This document shows, piece by piece, positions 1 to 8,776 of a DNA stretch of 64,000 nucleotides. A program made the position numbers and the translations under genes. Each line of letters opens with the position of its first letter. Within the stretch, counting starts at the first letter, position 1. This DNA comes from Arthrobacter sp. C2. GTDB taxonomy: Bacteria; Actinomycetota; Actinomycetes; Actinomycetales; Micrococcaceae. The stretch covers positions 2,232,001 to 2,296,000 of the forward strand of contig CP042428.1 in the NCBI GenBank assembly GCA_024207135.1. Reading direction: 5' to 3'. The notes under the pieces were generated by a model. It was not told the origin of the DNA, made no database searches, and saw only the letters and a list, made by a program, of their open reading frames with translations.

Positions 1-955
1 GCAGCGACCCCGTGATGAAAATGCCCACCGCCATGCTGTAGTACGCGATGCCCGTCCTGCGATTGCTGCCCACCGATTGGTACATGTTGCGCCCGTACCA
101 CCGCCTGTACCGCACCTTTCCGGGGCGTTCTCTTTTCAGCTTCAAGAAGCCGTGGACAAAGCACGCCAGCGCGAAGCCCAGGGCGACAAGCACCGGCACG
201 ATCCACATTTCGTAGTCGAACCCCATGGCCCAACTCATCACCAGCACCGGGGCAAGAAAGTACACAAAGAGCGGACCGAAAAGCATCCAGGCCCAGGCAC
301 GGGCCCGGGTCCCGGCATAGGCAGCGGCTTCCCGTTCGAATTCGGTGGGCTCGCTGTCGAAGACTTGCGGACCGGGCGCGACTTCGCGAACCACCCGCCG
401 GTCGGGTTGCGGCGAGGCCCCGTTCTTGGCCAGGTGCGCGGCGTAGACCTTGTCGCGCTCCATGCGCAGTTTGCGGGCGTGGAGCAGGCCATGGATCGCC
501 AAGGCGATGGCCACCCACATCCCCACCAGGATGCTCGATACCCGGGCGATGTCGTGGTCACCGGCCATGAAGGCGGAAATCACGGTGAAGACCGCACCGG
601 CCACCGCAATCCCGATGGCGGCAGCCTTGTCTCCCCGGATCGACTGGTCTGCCACGGTAAAGGCCACCGATGGCTTGGCCGGGCGCAGTGCCGCCAATCC
701 GGCGACAGCCCCGGAAATGAGCAGGACCACGATGCCCAGACCGGTCAGCACGGCTGTTCCCCACGGATCCACGTCGGTGAGCCGACGCACCAGCAAAGCG
801 GCTGCCGAAGCCAGGAAGAGCCCCGCGCCGTAAAGCATGAAGTGGAAGATCCGGATGCGCCGTTCCACGAATCCGAGTGCCATGTGCTGGAATTCGTTGG
901 CATCGGGGATCCGGGGATCCTCGATCGTGGGGTCGTACCTGCGGGGCAGGGGCAT
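1..955 (-). CDS. Multi-spanning membrane protein, unknown function (partial)
   Basis: The frame is open from the ATG at 955 to the window edge, so at least 318 residues are visible and the C-terminus is missing. An AGGGAAAG ribosome site lies about ten bases before the ATG. The N-terminal 30 residues are charged and soluble. Hydrophobic stretches follow at about residues 38-58, 68-90, 112-130, 138-157, 217-238 and 250-268, separated by a polar loop rich in Arg and Glu. I recognise no catalytic motif or family. It is divergent from the hemerythrin gene with about 190 bases between them. The call as a real gene rests on reading length, codon-position GC and the start site; function is unknown. 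Confidence 0.7.
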   Translation of the reverse strand, partial: MPLPRRYDPTIEDPRIPDANEFQHMALGFVERRIRIFHFMLYGAGLFLASAAALLVRRLTDVDPWGTAVLTGLGIVVLLISGAVAGLAALRPAKPSVAFTVADQSIRGDKAAAIGIAVAGAVFTVISAFMAGDHDIARVSSILVGMWVAIALAIHGLLHARKLRMERDKVYAAHLAKNGASPQPDRRVVREVAPGPQVFDSEPTEFEREAAAYAGTRARAWAWMLFGPLFVYFLAPVLVMSWAMGFDYEMWIVPVLVALGFALACFVHGFLKLKRERPGKVRYRRWYGRNMYQSVGSNRRTGIAYYSMAVGIFITGSL

Positions 956-1149
956 GTAATGAATCTTTCCCTGGGTCTGGGGATGAGGCGGCGGCCCTTG
1001 CAGTGCCTGGTCCACCGATACATGCTACACGCGGTTTACCCATCGATTCGCGTTTTTCTGCCGGCACAAGCGCATGTTCCCAGGGATCCTCGGGAGGACG
1101 AACGTGCCTATGCTGGGGATCCCATCGTGGATTCGGGCAAGGAGACGTC

Positions 1150-1620
1150 GTGGAACAACAGACACTGGGTGCAGCGCTCGAGGCGGAGCACCGCGAAATC
1201 GATGGCGGGATCGAGGCGTATCTGGCCGCGACCGGAACCGCGCAGGATCAGTCCGAGACACTGATGCGCTCCCTGGCCGGACTTCGCCGCCACATCTACC
1301 TGGAGGAAGAGTTCCTCTTCCCGCCGATGAAGAGGCGCGGGTTGATGGGGCCGATCTTCGCCATGGAACGCGAACACGGCCAGCTGTGGAACACCATGGC
1401 CGAAATCGACAGCTTGATCGAACACGGAGACGCCCCCGGCACCCGCACCGCTTGCGCCGAGTTGCTCGGGCTTCTAGACAAGCACAACGCCATGGAGGAA
1501 AAGGTCATTTACGCCCAGGCCGATGAGCTGTTGGACGAAACCGCGTCCTCGGCCTTGGGCGATTTCCTAGGTTCCGGGGCCTTTCCCGAAGACTGGTCGC
1601 CGCGCTCGGCCCGCGGCTGA
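1150..1620 (+). CDS. Hemerythrin (HHE) domain protein
   Basis: A 156-residue, single-domain four-helix-bundle protein of the hemerythrin HHE cation-binding family. It is expected to bind a di-iron centre and to sense or buffer O2, NO or iron in the cytoplasm. The metal ligands are in the expected spacing: His14, His48 with Glu52 (HxxxE), His76, and His112 with Glu116 (HxxxE). The GTG at 1150 is chosen because AAGGAG sits five bases before it and homologous residues start there; the frame stays open upstream without any ribosome site. It stands alone, between a divergent membrane protein and the DUF4232 gene. The physiological ligand cannot be read from the sequence. Confidence 0.85.
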   Translation: MEQQTLGAALEAEHREIDGGIEAYLAATGTAQDQSETLMRSLAGLRRHIYLEEEFLFPPMKRRGLMGPIFAMEREHGQLWNTMAEIDSLIEHGDAPGTRTACAELLGLLDKHNAMEEKVIYAQADELLDETASSALGDFLGSGAFPEDWSPRSARG

Positions 1621-1668
1621 CCCGCCGGTGGAGCCGCACCCCGAGCCAGCTCGGATAGGCTCGGTGGC

Positions 1669-2847
1669 ATGGGACAACACGGAAAAACAGCCATCGGCAC
1701 CGCATGGATCGTTGCCGGGGCAGGAATCCTCTGGCTGTTCAGCGGCGCGCTGAACGGATGGATGCTCGCCCACCAGGTCCGCCTGCCTGCCCAGTTCACC
1801 CGGATGCTTTTTCCCGAGACGATCGCCATGCGAACCTGGCAATCGGCCCAGCCGTGGCCGATCCTGCTTTCCCTGTTTTCCGTCCTGGCATTGATGGCCT
1901 TTACGCTCCTGCTGCTGCGGGGAGCCGGCATGCGTGCGGGCAAGCAAGCCGGAGATCAACCCATCGGATTCCTTGCCGCGTGGATGTCCATCGTGCTTGC
2001 CGGTTTCGCCGCGGCCGCTTTTGCCTCCCTCGGCTACGTCATTGCCTCCTGGCCGCCGGCACGGTTGGCGTGGTTGCTGGACGGTGTCCAGCCCGCGTTG
2101 CTTGCAGCCGGCTACTGGGGAATCATCTGGGGTTGGCTGCCCGCGCTGGCGGGAACCCTGGCCATGAGATCCCCCAAGCGGCTCCCCGGCCCGAAGGCCG
2201 CGCGGCGGCAGCCCGATGCCATGCCGTTGTTGGTGTCCGGACTGCTCGCGGTGATACTTGTCGTCACGATCCCCGCCGCCCACAACGACACCGCGGAAAC
2301 CCAAACCCCGCTGGCCGCGCCCCCGCCGCCCGACGCGCCCTCGCCAACCCCGTACGGCTGGCCGGATCGGTCGGACGCCTTCCAACCGGCCGGGGAAAAC
2401 TGGTGTCCGGGCGAAGGCGTGTCCATCTCATGGCATGAACCGGAAGGGGCCACGGGACACCGAGGGATGGGCTTCGACCTGACGAATACCGGGACCGGTC
2501 CTTGCGTCGTGGAGTCCTACCCAGACATCGCCTTCAACAACGCCGAAGGGTGGGCCATCGACGTGCTATTGGTCCATGGCGGTTCGTTCATGACCGATGA
2601 TGCCGGGGTCTCGGCCATCACCCTGTTGCCCGGTCAAAGCGCGCGGGCCTTCCTGGGCTGGAACGCCATGGCGGCAGCGGGCGACGTGCGCACCGGGACC
2701 ATGCTGGTCGCACCCTACGCAGGGACTTTGCGCCATAGTTCGCCGGTGGACCTGGACATCATCGACGGCGGTGCCGTGTCGGTCACCGCTTGGGAACTCG
2801 TCACGGATCCAGCCGGCACTAAGGACAACACCCGCCAAAACCCCTAG
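1669..2847 (+). CDS. Membrane protein with C-terminal DUF4232 domain
   Basis: A 392-residue protein. About five hydrophobic segments fall in the first 225 residues (near 7-27, 58-80, 102-125, 145-165 and 205-222). A proline-rich linker follows, then a C-terminal extracytoplasmic domain. That domain, beginning near Cys244, has the pattern of DUF4232, an Ig-like domain common in actinobacterial secreted and lipoproteins, with a second Cys near residue 280. It starts 48 bases after the hemerythrin gene and may be read with it. Its TAG stop lies inside a hairpin that also follows the tRNA gene on the other strand. DUF4232 has no established biochemical role, so no function is assigned. Confidence 0.8.
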   Translation: MGQHGKTAIGTAWIVAGAGILWLFSGALNGWMLAHQVRLPAQFTRMLFPETIAMRTWQSAQPWPILLSLFSVLALMAFTLLLLRGAGMRAGKQAGDQPIGFLAAWMSIVLAGFAAAAFASLGYVIASWPPARLAWLLDGVQPALLAAGYWGIIWGWLPALAGTLAMRSPKRLPGPKAARRQPDAMPLLVSGLLAVILVVTIPAAHNDTAETQTPLAAPPPPDAPSPTPYGWPDRSDAFQPAGENWCPGEGVSISWHEPEGATGHRGMGFDLTNTGTGPCVVESYPDIAFNNAEGWAIDVLLVHGGSFMTDDAGVSAITLLPGQSARAFLGWNAMAAAGDVRTGTMLVAPYAGTLRHSSPVDLDIIDGGAVSVTAWELVTDPAGTKDNTRQNP

Positions 2848-2861
2848 GGTTCCGGCGGGTG
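2829..2861. terminator. Bidirectional terminator-like hairpin
   Basis: The arms CACCCGCC (2829-2836) and GGCGGGTG (2854-2861) pair perfectly. The loop contains a second complementary pair, AACCC/GGGTT. The hairpin lies at the 3' end of the DUF4232 gene on the plus strand and directly after the tRNA-Ala on the minus strand. There is no T-run, so termination is inferred from position. Confidence 0.5.
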
Positions 2862-2869
2862 CCGATGTG

Positions 2870-2942
2870 TGGAGCATAGCGGAATCGAACCGCTGACCTC
2901 TTCGATGCGAACGAAGCGCTCTACCAACTGAGCTAATGCCCC
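2870..2942 (-). tRNA. tRNA-Ala (anticodon CGC)
   Basis: A 73-nt cloverleaf can be folded by eye. The acceptor stem is GGGGCAT/ATGCTCC and has the G3-U70 wobble that is the main alanine identity element. The D stem is GCTC/GAGC and the anticodon stem is CTTCG/CGAAG around the loop TTCGCAT. The T stem is AGCGG/CCGCT around TTCGATT, and the discriminator base is A. The anticodon CGC (2907-2909 on the complement) reads GCG codons, which suits this GC-rich genome. The 3' CCA is not encoded. Confidence 0.97.
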
Positions 2943-3020
2943 GTGTCATGGCTTGGAGCCGCAACATTTTCAGCCTAAACCCGTGGCGACCCGCATGCAA
3001 AATCGATTCTCTCCAGGCGC

Positions 3021-3269
3021 CTATTCCTCGTCGCCGTCGGCGGCCCCCGCCTCGATGGATTCGCGCGCCACGGTGTACTGGCGCTGGATGTAGGCTTCAA
3101 GTTCGCTGCGCTCCACCCGCCAGACTCCGCGACCGCCGATCTTGATGGCCGGCAGGTCCCCGCTGCGTACCAATGATCGCACCTGCGGCAGGTTTACATT
3201 CAACTCGTCGGCGACATCTTCTAGACGCATGAACCTCATGTATTGAAGGCTACCCGTTTCCGGGTTCAC
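3021..3269 (-). CDS. Excisionase/MerR-type helix-turn-helix protein
   Basis: A small protein of up to 82 residues whose core is a single winged HTH of the excisionase (AlpA/MerR-like) type. The recognition region reads LEDVADELNVNLPQVRSLV, followed by a wing with a GRGVWRV motif. The tail is acidic. Such one-domain HTH proteins are common in actinobacterial chromosomes and are not evidence of a prophage here: no integrase is nearby. Internal Met residues at 11 and 14 are equally plausible starts, the latter beginning exactly at the domain; none has a clear ribosome site. It is transcribed in the same direction as the tRNA. Confidence 0.75.
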   Translation of the reverse strand: MNPETGSLQYMRFMRLEDVADELNVNLPQVRSLVRSGDLPAIKIGGRGVWRVERSELEAYIQRQYTVARESIEAGAADGDEE

Positions 3270-3346
3270 CGAGGCGGTCCAGGTCGCTTCTGTGGATAAC
3301 GGATGCTGGTTTCACTGGGCTCGGGACCTCCCGGGGGCAAAAAACT

Positions 3347-3395
3347 AGAGTGGTCCGCGGTGACTCCAAGTTTTGGAATCTTTGCGGACCACTCT
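3347..3395. repeat. 12-bp perfect inverted repeat with nested stem
   Basis: AGAGTGGTCCGC (3347-3358) pairs perfectly with GCGGACCACTCT (3384-3395). Inside the 25-base loop, TCCAA (3365-3369) pairs with TTGGA (3373-3377). It sits in the 361-base gene-free stretch between the HTH gene (start 3269) and the Lrp gene (3631), about 80 bases upstream of the HTH start. It could be a structured leader of the HTH transcript, an operator, or the remnant of a mobile end. I see no other feature in the rest of that stretch. Confidence 0.6.
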
Positions 3396-3630
3396 GACGT
3401 TTCGACCAGGGGCCTTGTGGGCCGGCCTGTAGCGCGGCCTGGATCCAGTCCCGCTGCAAGGGTCTGCTCCCCGTAGCTTGTGACCTTGGTTGAGCTTCTA
3501 ACAACCACTAAAGCAACAACCGGGCATACCGTGCAACACAGTTGGGTATCACTGATCATTTTGACTAACATGGAGTGGTAGCTACCGAACAACTTGGTCA
3601 GTCTGACCGAACCTAGGCGAAGGAGCCGGA

Positions 3631-4107
3631 ATGACGCCGGAATCGTACCAACTGGATGATACGGACAGGCGCATTCTCTTGGCCTTGGACGAGGATCCCC
3701 GCGTTCCCACCATGATGCTGGCGCAGCGCCTGGGGCTGGCTCGAGGAACCGTCCAGACACGCATGGAGCGCCTGGCCAGTTCCGGCGCCTTGCGCCCGAA
3801 TTCGAGCCGCGTGAAGCCCGCCTCGGTTGGACGCGGCGTATCGGCCGTCGTCAGCGCCGAGCTGGACCAGTCGCACCTGGATGAGGCCATCGCGGCGTTG
3901 AGCCTCATTCCCGAGGTCCTGGAATGCGTGGCCCCGGCCGGGGACACCGACCTGCTGATCCGGGCAGTTGCCACCGATCCGGATGACCTCTATCGGGTCA
4001 GCGAGGAAATCCGGCTGTGCCCGGGGATAACCCGGACCTCCACCTCGATGATCCTGCGCGACGTGATCCCCTACCGCACCACCGCGCTGCTCGACCACCT
4101 GAGCTGA
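3631..4107 (+). CDS. Lrp/AsnC-family transcriptional regulator
   Basis: A 158-residue regulator. The N-terminal HTH (residues about 7-55) has the AsnC-type pattern LDDTDRRILLALDEDPR and a recognition helix around LARGTVQTRMERL. The C-terminal RAM (ligand-binding) domain runs from about 68 to 145, with the typical GDTDLL strand. Family members bind amino acids and act as dimers or octamers. An AAGGAG six bases before the ATG fixes the start. The RidA-type gene follows on the same strand after about 110 bases, so it may be a target or co-transcribed. The effector is unknown. Confidence 0.88.
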   Translation: MTPESYQLDDTDRRILLALDEDPRVPTMMLAQRLGLARGTVQTRMERLASSGALRPNSSRVKPASVGRGVSAVVSAELDQSHLDEAIAALSLIPEVLECVAPAGDTDLLIRAVATDPDDLYRVSEEIRLCPGITRTSTSMILRDVIPYRTTALLDHLS

Positions 4108-4214
4108 CCGGCCGAAACATGCCCGGCAAGGGTTCCATTGACCTTGCCCTTGATGCCCTAGTCTTTTTCCGGGCGGTGTTTTGCCGTCCGCACCATATTT
4201 GGTTGAGGAGCATC

Positions 4215-4610
4215 ATGGGCACTTCGGGACTTACGAACATCGACGTTGCAGGCATCACCACCGGGGCCAGCCCGTTTCCGAGCGCCACCCGCGCCGGAGA
4301 CCTGGTTTTCGTTTCCGGCATGGTCGCCAAGGACGAAAACAAGGTCTTGGTCGGAGCCGGAGACATCTACGCGCAAACGGTCCAGACGCTCAAAAACCTG
4401 CACACCGTGCTGGCCGCCCATGGTCTCGGTCTGGACGCGGTCGCCACCGCCACGGTCTACATCAACGACGCGGCCATGGCCGGGGAATACAACCGTGCCT
4501 GGGTCGACACCTTCGGCAGCCACCGTCCCTCGCGTGCCACCATCGTTGCGCCGCTGCTCGCTCCCGAGCTGTTGGTCGAGGTTCAGGCCACCGCCTGGGC
4601 GGGCAACTAG
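4215..4610 (+). CDS. RidA/YjgF-family enamine/imine deaminase
   Basis: A 131-residue RidA (YjgF/YER057c/UK114) protein. Family members hydrolyse reactive enamine/imine intermediates such as 2-aminoacrylate made by PLP enzymes, acting as cytoplasmic trimers. The conserved Arg in the PSRATI motif, which binds the carboxylate, is present near residue 107, and the VFVSGMVA strand near the N-terminus is typical. GAGGAG four bases before the ATG supports the start. The Lrp/AsnC gene just upstream suggests a link to amino acid metabolism. Whether it is a true RidA or one of the Rid2-7 groups cannot be decided by eye. The next 176 bases, before the convergent dehydrogenase, hold nothing I can name. 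Confidence 0.85.
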   Translation: MGTSGLTNIDVAGITTGASPFPSATRAGDLVFVSGMVAKDENKVLVGAGDIYAQTVQTLKNLHTVLAAHGLGLDAVATATVYINDAAMAGEYNRAWVDTFGSHRPSRATIVAPLLAPELLVEVQATAWAGN

Positions 4611-4786
4611 GCACCCGCAGAACATGAACCTGCAGGGAAGCGAAGGACCGACCCCAACCACTGGTTGGAACCGGTCCGTCGTGTCCCCGGCGCACTCGGG
4701 GAAACGCGGTACCCGAGGGCACAAGCGTCACGACCCCACCGATCCCGGCCCCGGCGGCCCGGCTCGGCCCATGCCGCGCGGGGAGC

Positions 4787-5923
4787 CTACTTCTCCACAG
4801 CCAGGCGCCCGATGATCAGGCGCATGATCTCGTTGCTGCCTTCAAGGATCTGGTGCACTCGCAGGTCACGGACGATCTTCTCGATCCCGTATTCGGACAA
4901 GTAACCATATCCGCCGTGCAGTTGCAGGGCAGTGTTTGCGGCGTTGAAGCCGGCGTCGGTGGCCACCAGCTTGGCCATCGCGCACAGCCGGACGGTGTCC
5001 TTGGTGCCGCGTTCCAAGGCGTCCGCGGCGCGCCAGATCATGGTCCGGGCGATTTCGAGTTCGGTTTCCATATCAGCGATCGCAAAGAGCAGCGCCTGCT
5101 GCCCGATCAGCGGTGCCCCGAAGGCCTCGCGCTCCTTCAGGTAGGCGATGGACTTGTCCAGCGCCGCCTGGCCGCCACCGACCGAGCACGCCCCGATGTT
5201 CACCCGGCCCCCGTTCAGGCCCTTCATGGCGATACCGAAGCCGGTGCCCTCCTCGCCCAGCCGGTTGCCCACGGGAACCCGGACGTCTTCCATGACCACC
5301 TGGCGGGTGGGCTGCGCGTTCCAGCCCATCTTCGCCTCCAACGCGCCGAAGGACAGCCCCGCGGATTCGCCCGGGACGATGAACGCGGTGATCCCGGCAC
5401 CGCCGGTGTCGGCGGTGCGGGCCATCACCAGGTACATGCCCGAGGCCCCCGCTCCGGAGATGAACTGCTTGGTCCCGTTGAGCACGTAGTGTTCGCCGTC
5501 GAGCACGGCCCGGGTGCTCAGCGCCGCGGCGTCGGAGCCCGCCCCGGGTTCGGTCAGGCAGTAGCTGCCCAGCATCTCCATGGTGCACAGCTGCGGAACC
5601 CAGGCCGCACGCTGCTCGTCGTTGCCGAAGCGGTCGATCATCCACGCGACCATGTTGTGGATGGAGATGTAGGCGGCGATCGTCGGGTCGGACTTGGACA
5701 GCTCCTCGAAGATCAGTGCGGCATCCAGCCGGCTCATGCCCGATCCCCCGAAGTCCTCGCGGACATAGATCCCGCCCATCCCCAGTTCCCCGGCCTGTGC
5801 CAGCACATCGACGGGGAAATGGTGGTCCCGGTCCCAGGCCGCGGCATGCGGTGCGATGTTCTCGGCGGCGAAGTCGGCCACCATCTCGACAATGGCCTTT
5901 TGGTCTTCGGTGAGTTCAAACAT
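4787..5923 (-). CDS. Acyl-CoA dehydrogenase (isobutyryl-CoA/short-branched type)
   Basis: A 378-residue flavoenzyme of the acyl-CoA dehydrogenase family with the N-, middle and C-terminal domains at full length. FAD-contact motifs (YCLTEPGAGSD; FISGAG) are present. The catalytic base is Glu361 in the LEGSNEIMR motif, the position used by short- and branched-chain enzymes of the isobutyryl-CoA dehydrogenase (ACAD8/MmgC) type. It oxidises an acyl-CoA and passes electrons to ETF, whose two subunits are encoded just upstream in the same operon. The ATG at 5923 has AGGAG at a good distance; the frame continues upstream without a start signal. The substrate (valine-derived versus another acyl-CoA) is inferred from family resemblance. 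Confidence 0.9.
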   Translation of the reverse strand: MFELTEDQKAIVEMVADFAAENIAPHAAAWDRDHHFPVDVLAQAGELGMGGIYVREDFGGSGMSRLDAALIFEELSKSDPTIAAYISIHNMVAWMIDRFGNDEQRAAWVPQLCTMEMLGSYCLTEPGAGSDAAALSTRAVLDGEHYVLNGTKQFISGAGASGMYLVMARTADTGGAGITAFIVPGESAGLSFGALEAKMGWNAQPTRQVVMEDVRVPVGNRLGEEGTGFGIAMKGLNGGRVNIGACSVGGGQAALDKSIAYLKEREAFGAPLIGQQALLFAIADMETELEIARTMIWRAADALERGTKDTVRLCAMAKLVATDAGFNAANTALQLHGGYGYLSEYGIEKIVRDLRVHQILEGSNEIMRLIIGRLAVEK

Positions 5924-5979
5924 TCTCGGCTCCTGGGTCGTCGATGGCGGGCGGGCGGATGGTCGGAAGTGTTGCCTGG

Positions 5980-6912
5980 CTACTTCCCGACCTTGCCGGT
6001 CAGCGAGGCCAGGGGACGCAGGAAGACCGGTTGGGCCAGGAACCAGACGCCCACGATCACCACGATGGACACCGCGAAGATGATGAGTCCGGTCCAGGAA
6101 GTGGAGTCGTTGGCTGCATACATGTGGTTCAGGTTGCGCAGCACGCCGGTGGCCAGCACCAGGGCCACGTGCACCACGGTGAAGGCCACGAAGTAGATCA
6201 TGACCGGGAAGTGCAGGGCGCGGGCCAGTTCCATCGGGTATGCCTTGTTCAGTGCGGCGGCCTTCTTGGGCCAGGCACCGGACATGCGCAGCCCGGTGGC
6301 GATCGCCAGCGGGGCGGCGATGAAGACGGTCACGAAGTAGGTCAGCACCTGCAGGGCGTTGTAGTTGACCCAGCCGGTTTCGGTCGGCCAGTCCAGGGAC
6401 AGGTACTGCAGCCCGGCGGACAAGGCGTTGGGGAAGATGTCCCAGCTGGTGGGCACGATCCTCACCCACTGCCCGGAAATAAAGAGCACGATGATGAAGA
6501 TGATGCCGTTAAGCACCCACAGGGCATCGAGGGTCAGGTGGAACCAGAGGTCCAGGCTGATCCGCGCCGGGGCGCCCTTGGTGCGGATCAGGCCCTTGTT
6601 GTTGCGCACCCAGTGGGCGGCGGGTCGGGTATTGGTGCGCACCTGCCAGCCGGTGCGCACGATCAGCACCAGGAAGAACACGTTAAGGAAGTGCTGCCAG
6701 CCCAGCCAGGCAGGGAACCCGACCGGGGCGCCGTCGGGCAGCGCCGAGTGCCCGGTGTAGGTGTCCAACCAGGTCTTGACCGATTCGAGGCTTACCAGCC
6801 AGCGGGCCACGAAGACGGCGATGACCAGCAGGACGACCAGGGACCCGGCGATGATGCCGGCGCGTGCCCATTTGTTGGTGGCCTGCTTTTTGGGGGTGGA
6901 CCGGGCCGTCAT
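5980..6912 (-). CDS. Cytochrome b561/b6-type membrane protein
   Basis: A 310-residue integral membrane protein with a short basic N-terminus and six hydrophobic spans, resembling di-haem cytochrome b561 or formate-dehydrogenase gamma-type subunits. Candidate haem-ligand histidines lie in helices: WQHF near residue 75, WFHLTLD near 128, and ALHF plus VVHVAL in the penultimate span. The start at 6912 is chosen because GAGG precedes it and the longer frame would overlap etfA. It lies between etfA and an acyl-CoA dehydrogenase with about 50-base gaps. The context suggests it moves electrons between ETF and the menaquinone pool; that role is inference. Confidence 0.78.
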   Translation of the reverse strand: MTARSTPKKQATNKWARAGIIAGSLVVLLVIAVFVARWLVSLESVKTWLDTYTGHSALPDGAPVGFPAWLGWQHFLNVFFLVLIVRTGWQVRTNTRPAAHWVRNNKGLIRTKGAPARISLDLWFHLTLDALWVLNGIIFIIVLFISGQWVRIVPTSWDIFPNALSAGLQYLSLDWPTETGWVNYNALQVLTYFVTVFIAAPLAIATGLRMSGAWPKKAAALNKAYPMELARALHFPVMIYFVAFTVVHVALVLATGVLRNLNHMYAANDSTSWTGLIIFAVSIVVIVGVWFLAQPVFLRPLASLTGKVGK

Positions 6913-6964
6913 TTGTGGTGCCTCGCGTTCGTGGTTGGGGTCGTCATCGGATGCGTCCCGGGTG

Positions 6965-7933
6965 CTAGGTCCGGGACTTGAGCAGCTCAATCACCTGCGG
7001 AACCAGCGTAAAGACATCTCCGACGATCCCCAAGTCGGCGATGTCAAAGATCGGGGCGTCCTCGTCCTTGTTGATCGCCACGATGGTCTTGGCCGTCTGC
7101 ATCCCGGCGCGGTGCTGGATGGCCCCGGAGATGCCCAGTGCCACGTAGAGCTGCGGGGAGACGGATACGCCGGTCTGCCCGACCTGCGAGGTCTGGGCGA
7201 TGTAGCCGGCGTCGACCGCTGCCCGGGAGGCGCCCACGGCGCCGCCAAGTGCGTCGGCTAGCTGTTCGACCAGCACGAAGTTTTCCGCCGAGCCCAGGCC
7301 GCGCCCGCCGGAGACCACGGTGGCGGCCCCGCGCAGTTCGGGCCGCGCGGAGCCTTCCGGGGCATCGGCAAATGCGGTCACGGTGGCGCTGCGGGTGGCA
7401 GGCGGCTCCAGGACCACCGCGTTGAGCGTTCCGGCGGCCGGGGCCGCGGACTCGTCGATGGCCCCGGAGCGCAACGTGATGATGGGCAGGGCGCCGGAGA
7501 CCTGGGCGTGGACGGTGTAGCCGCCGCCGAAGACCGAGTGCTCGGTGACGATGCCGGCATCCGTGGGTGCTGCGTCCACGACGTCGGCCAGCAGGCCGCC
7601 GCCGGTGCGCACGGCCAGGCGTGCGGCGGCCTCGCGCCCGTCGACGGAGGCTGCCACGAGCACCGCGGCCGGTGCGTGGGCGGCCACGGCGTCGGCAAGG
7701 GCGTCGACCAGCGGGGTGATGAGTGTGCCGTTGGCCCCGGGAACCTGGACCGCGTGGATCACGGCGGCGCCGAGGTCGGCCAGCTGCGCCGCGGCGGCCG
7801 GGCCCAAGGCGGTCTCGGAGGCGGTGACGGCCACGGGGGTGCCGAGCCGGGCGGCCACGGCCAGCAGGCCGCGGGCCGAGGCGGCCAGGTGTCCGGTGTG
7901 GGTCAGTTCAACCAGTGCCAGGATGTTTGCCAT
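6965..7933 (-). CDS. etfA: Electron transfer flavoprotein subunit alpha
   Basis: A 322-residue ETF alpha subunit. The N-terminal Rossmann-like domain (about 1-190) pairs with EtfB. The C-terminal FAD-binding domain holds the family signature: VSGGRGLGS, then [15 protein letters not shown] and [10 protein letters not shown] near the end. ETF carries electrons from acyl-CoA dehydrogenases to the respiratory chain. It follows etfB by 14 bases and precedes the cytochrome b561 gene by 52, so all four genes form one transcript. Confidence 0.95.
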   Translation of the reverse strand: MANILALVELTHTGHLAASARGLLAVAARLGTPVAVTASETALGPAAAAQLADLGAAVIHAVQVPGANGTLITPLVDALADAVAAHAPAAVLVAASVDGREAAARLAVRTGGGLLADVVDAAPTDAGIVTEHSVFGGGYTVHAQVSGALPIITLRSGAIDESAAPAAGTLNAVVLEPPATRSATVTAFADAPEGSARPELRGAATVVSGGRGLGSAENFVLVEQLADALGGAVGASRAAVDAGYIAQTSQVGQTGVSVSPQLYVALGISGAIQHRAGMQTAKTIVAINKDEDAPIFDIADLGIVGDVFTLVPQVIELLKSRT

Positions 7934-7947
7934 GGAATGGTCCTTCG

Positions 7948-8712
7948 CTAGATCAGGCGCCGGGAGGCGAGGAAGTCGACGAGTTCGGCGGCGGCGTTCC
8001 CGTCGTCGGTGATCTTGGCCCCCGCGGTTCGGGCCGGGCGCTGGGCGACATCAAGCACGGTGCTGGCCGCACTGGTCTCCCCGCCGAGATCGGTGGCGGA
8101 CAGGGTTTCCACGGGCTTGCGCTTGGCGCCCAGGATGCCCTTGAAGTTGGGGAAGCGGGCCTCGTCGAAGCGTTCGGTCACGGTGATGATGGCCGGGTAG
8201 CTCGCAACGACCTCCTGGGTGCCGGATTCGTTCTGCCGACGGCCGCTGATCGAGTCGCTGCCGATCTCCGCGGATACCAGGGAGCCGAGCATGGGCAGGG
8301 AAAGATGCTCGGCGACCATGGCCGGGAGCATGCCGGCGCGCCCGTCGGTGGACTCGTTGCCGGCGATGACCAGGTCCGCACCGGTCTCGCGCAGGGCGGC
8401 GGCCAGCATCCTGGCGGTGAGCACCAGGTCGGCCCCGGCCAGGGCGTCGTCCAGCACGTGGATCCCGGAGTCGGCGCCCATCGACAGGGCCTTGCGGATG
8501 GACTTGGAGGTGTCGGCCGGCCCCATGGACACGACCACCACCTCGGTGGACTTGTCCTGGTCCTTGACCGTCAGGGCCAGTTCCAGGGCGCGCTCGGTGA
8601 TCTCGTCGATCACCGGGTCGCTTGCCTCCCGGTCCACCCGTCCGCTGCCCGGATCCAGGATCCGTTCCTCGGCGGTGTCCGGAACCTGCTTGATCAAAAC
8701 CGCGATCTTCAT
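7948..8712 (-). CDS. etfB: Electron transfer flavoprotein subunit beta
   Basis: A 254-residue ETF beta subunit, first gene of the etfB-etfA-cytochrome-dehydrogenase operon. It begins with the typical [12 protein letters not shown] and contains the [10 protein letters not shown] and [18 protein letters not shown] segments of the adenosine-nucleotide-binding beta subunit. The ATG at 8712 has AAGGGA upstream; an in-frame ATG 11 codons earlier lacks one and lengthens the protein beyond the family norm. A near-perfect inverted repeat lies about 65 bases before the start and probably binds the regulator of the operon. Confidence 0.94.
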   Translation of the reverse strand: MKIAVLIKQVPDTAEERILDPGSGRVDREASDPVIDEITERALELALTVKDQDKSTEVVVVSMGPADTSKSIRKALSMGADSGIHVLDDALAGADLVLTARMLAAALRETGADLVIAGNESTDGRAGMLPAMVAEHLSLPMLGSLVSAEIGSDSISGRRQNESGTQEVVASYPAIITVTERFDEARFPNFKGILGAKRKPVETLSATDLGGETSAASTVLDVAQRPARTAGAKITDDGNAAAELVDFLASRRLI

Positions 8713-8776
8713 CCGTATTCCCTTCCCGGGTGCCGTGTCGTTCACTCATTCGCGACTCTACTGGGAAGGGCCAAAA

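Noticed and set aside
77-1264. A 395-codon open frame on the plus strand
   Set aside because: It has low-complexity His/Gly/Pro composition and lies opposite the membrane-protein gene. The minus-strand frame has a ribosome site and real membrane spans, and the hemerythrin gene takes over from 1150.
3021-3269. The excisionase-type HTH next to a tRNA gene as a sign of an integrated element
   Set aside because: There is no integrase, no direct repeat of the tRNA 3' end and no phage genes nearby. Such HTH proteins are common chromosomal genes in actinobacteria.
4787-6469. Acyl-CoA dehydrogenase read as a 560-residue protein
   Set aside because: The extra N-terminal 182 residues are out-of-frame translation of the cytochrome b561 gene. 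The ATG at 5923 with AGGAG is the family start.
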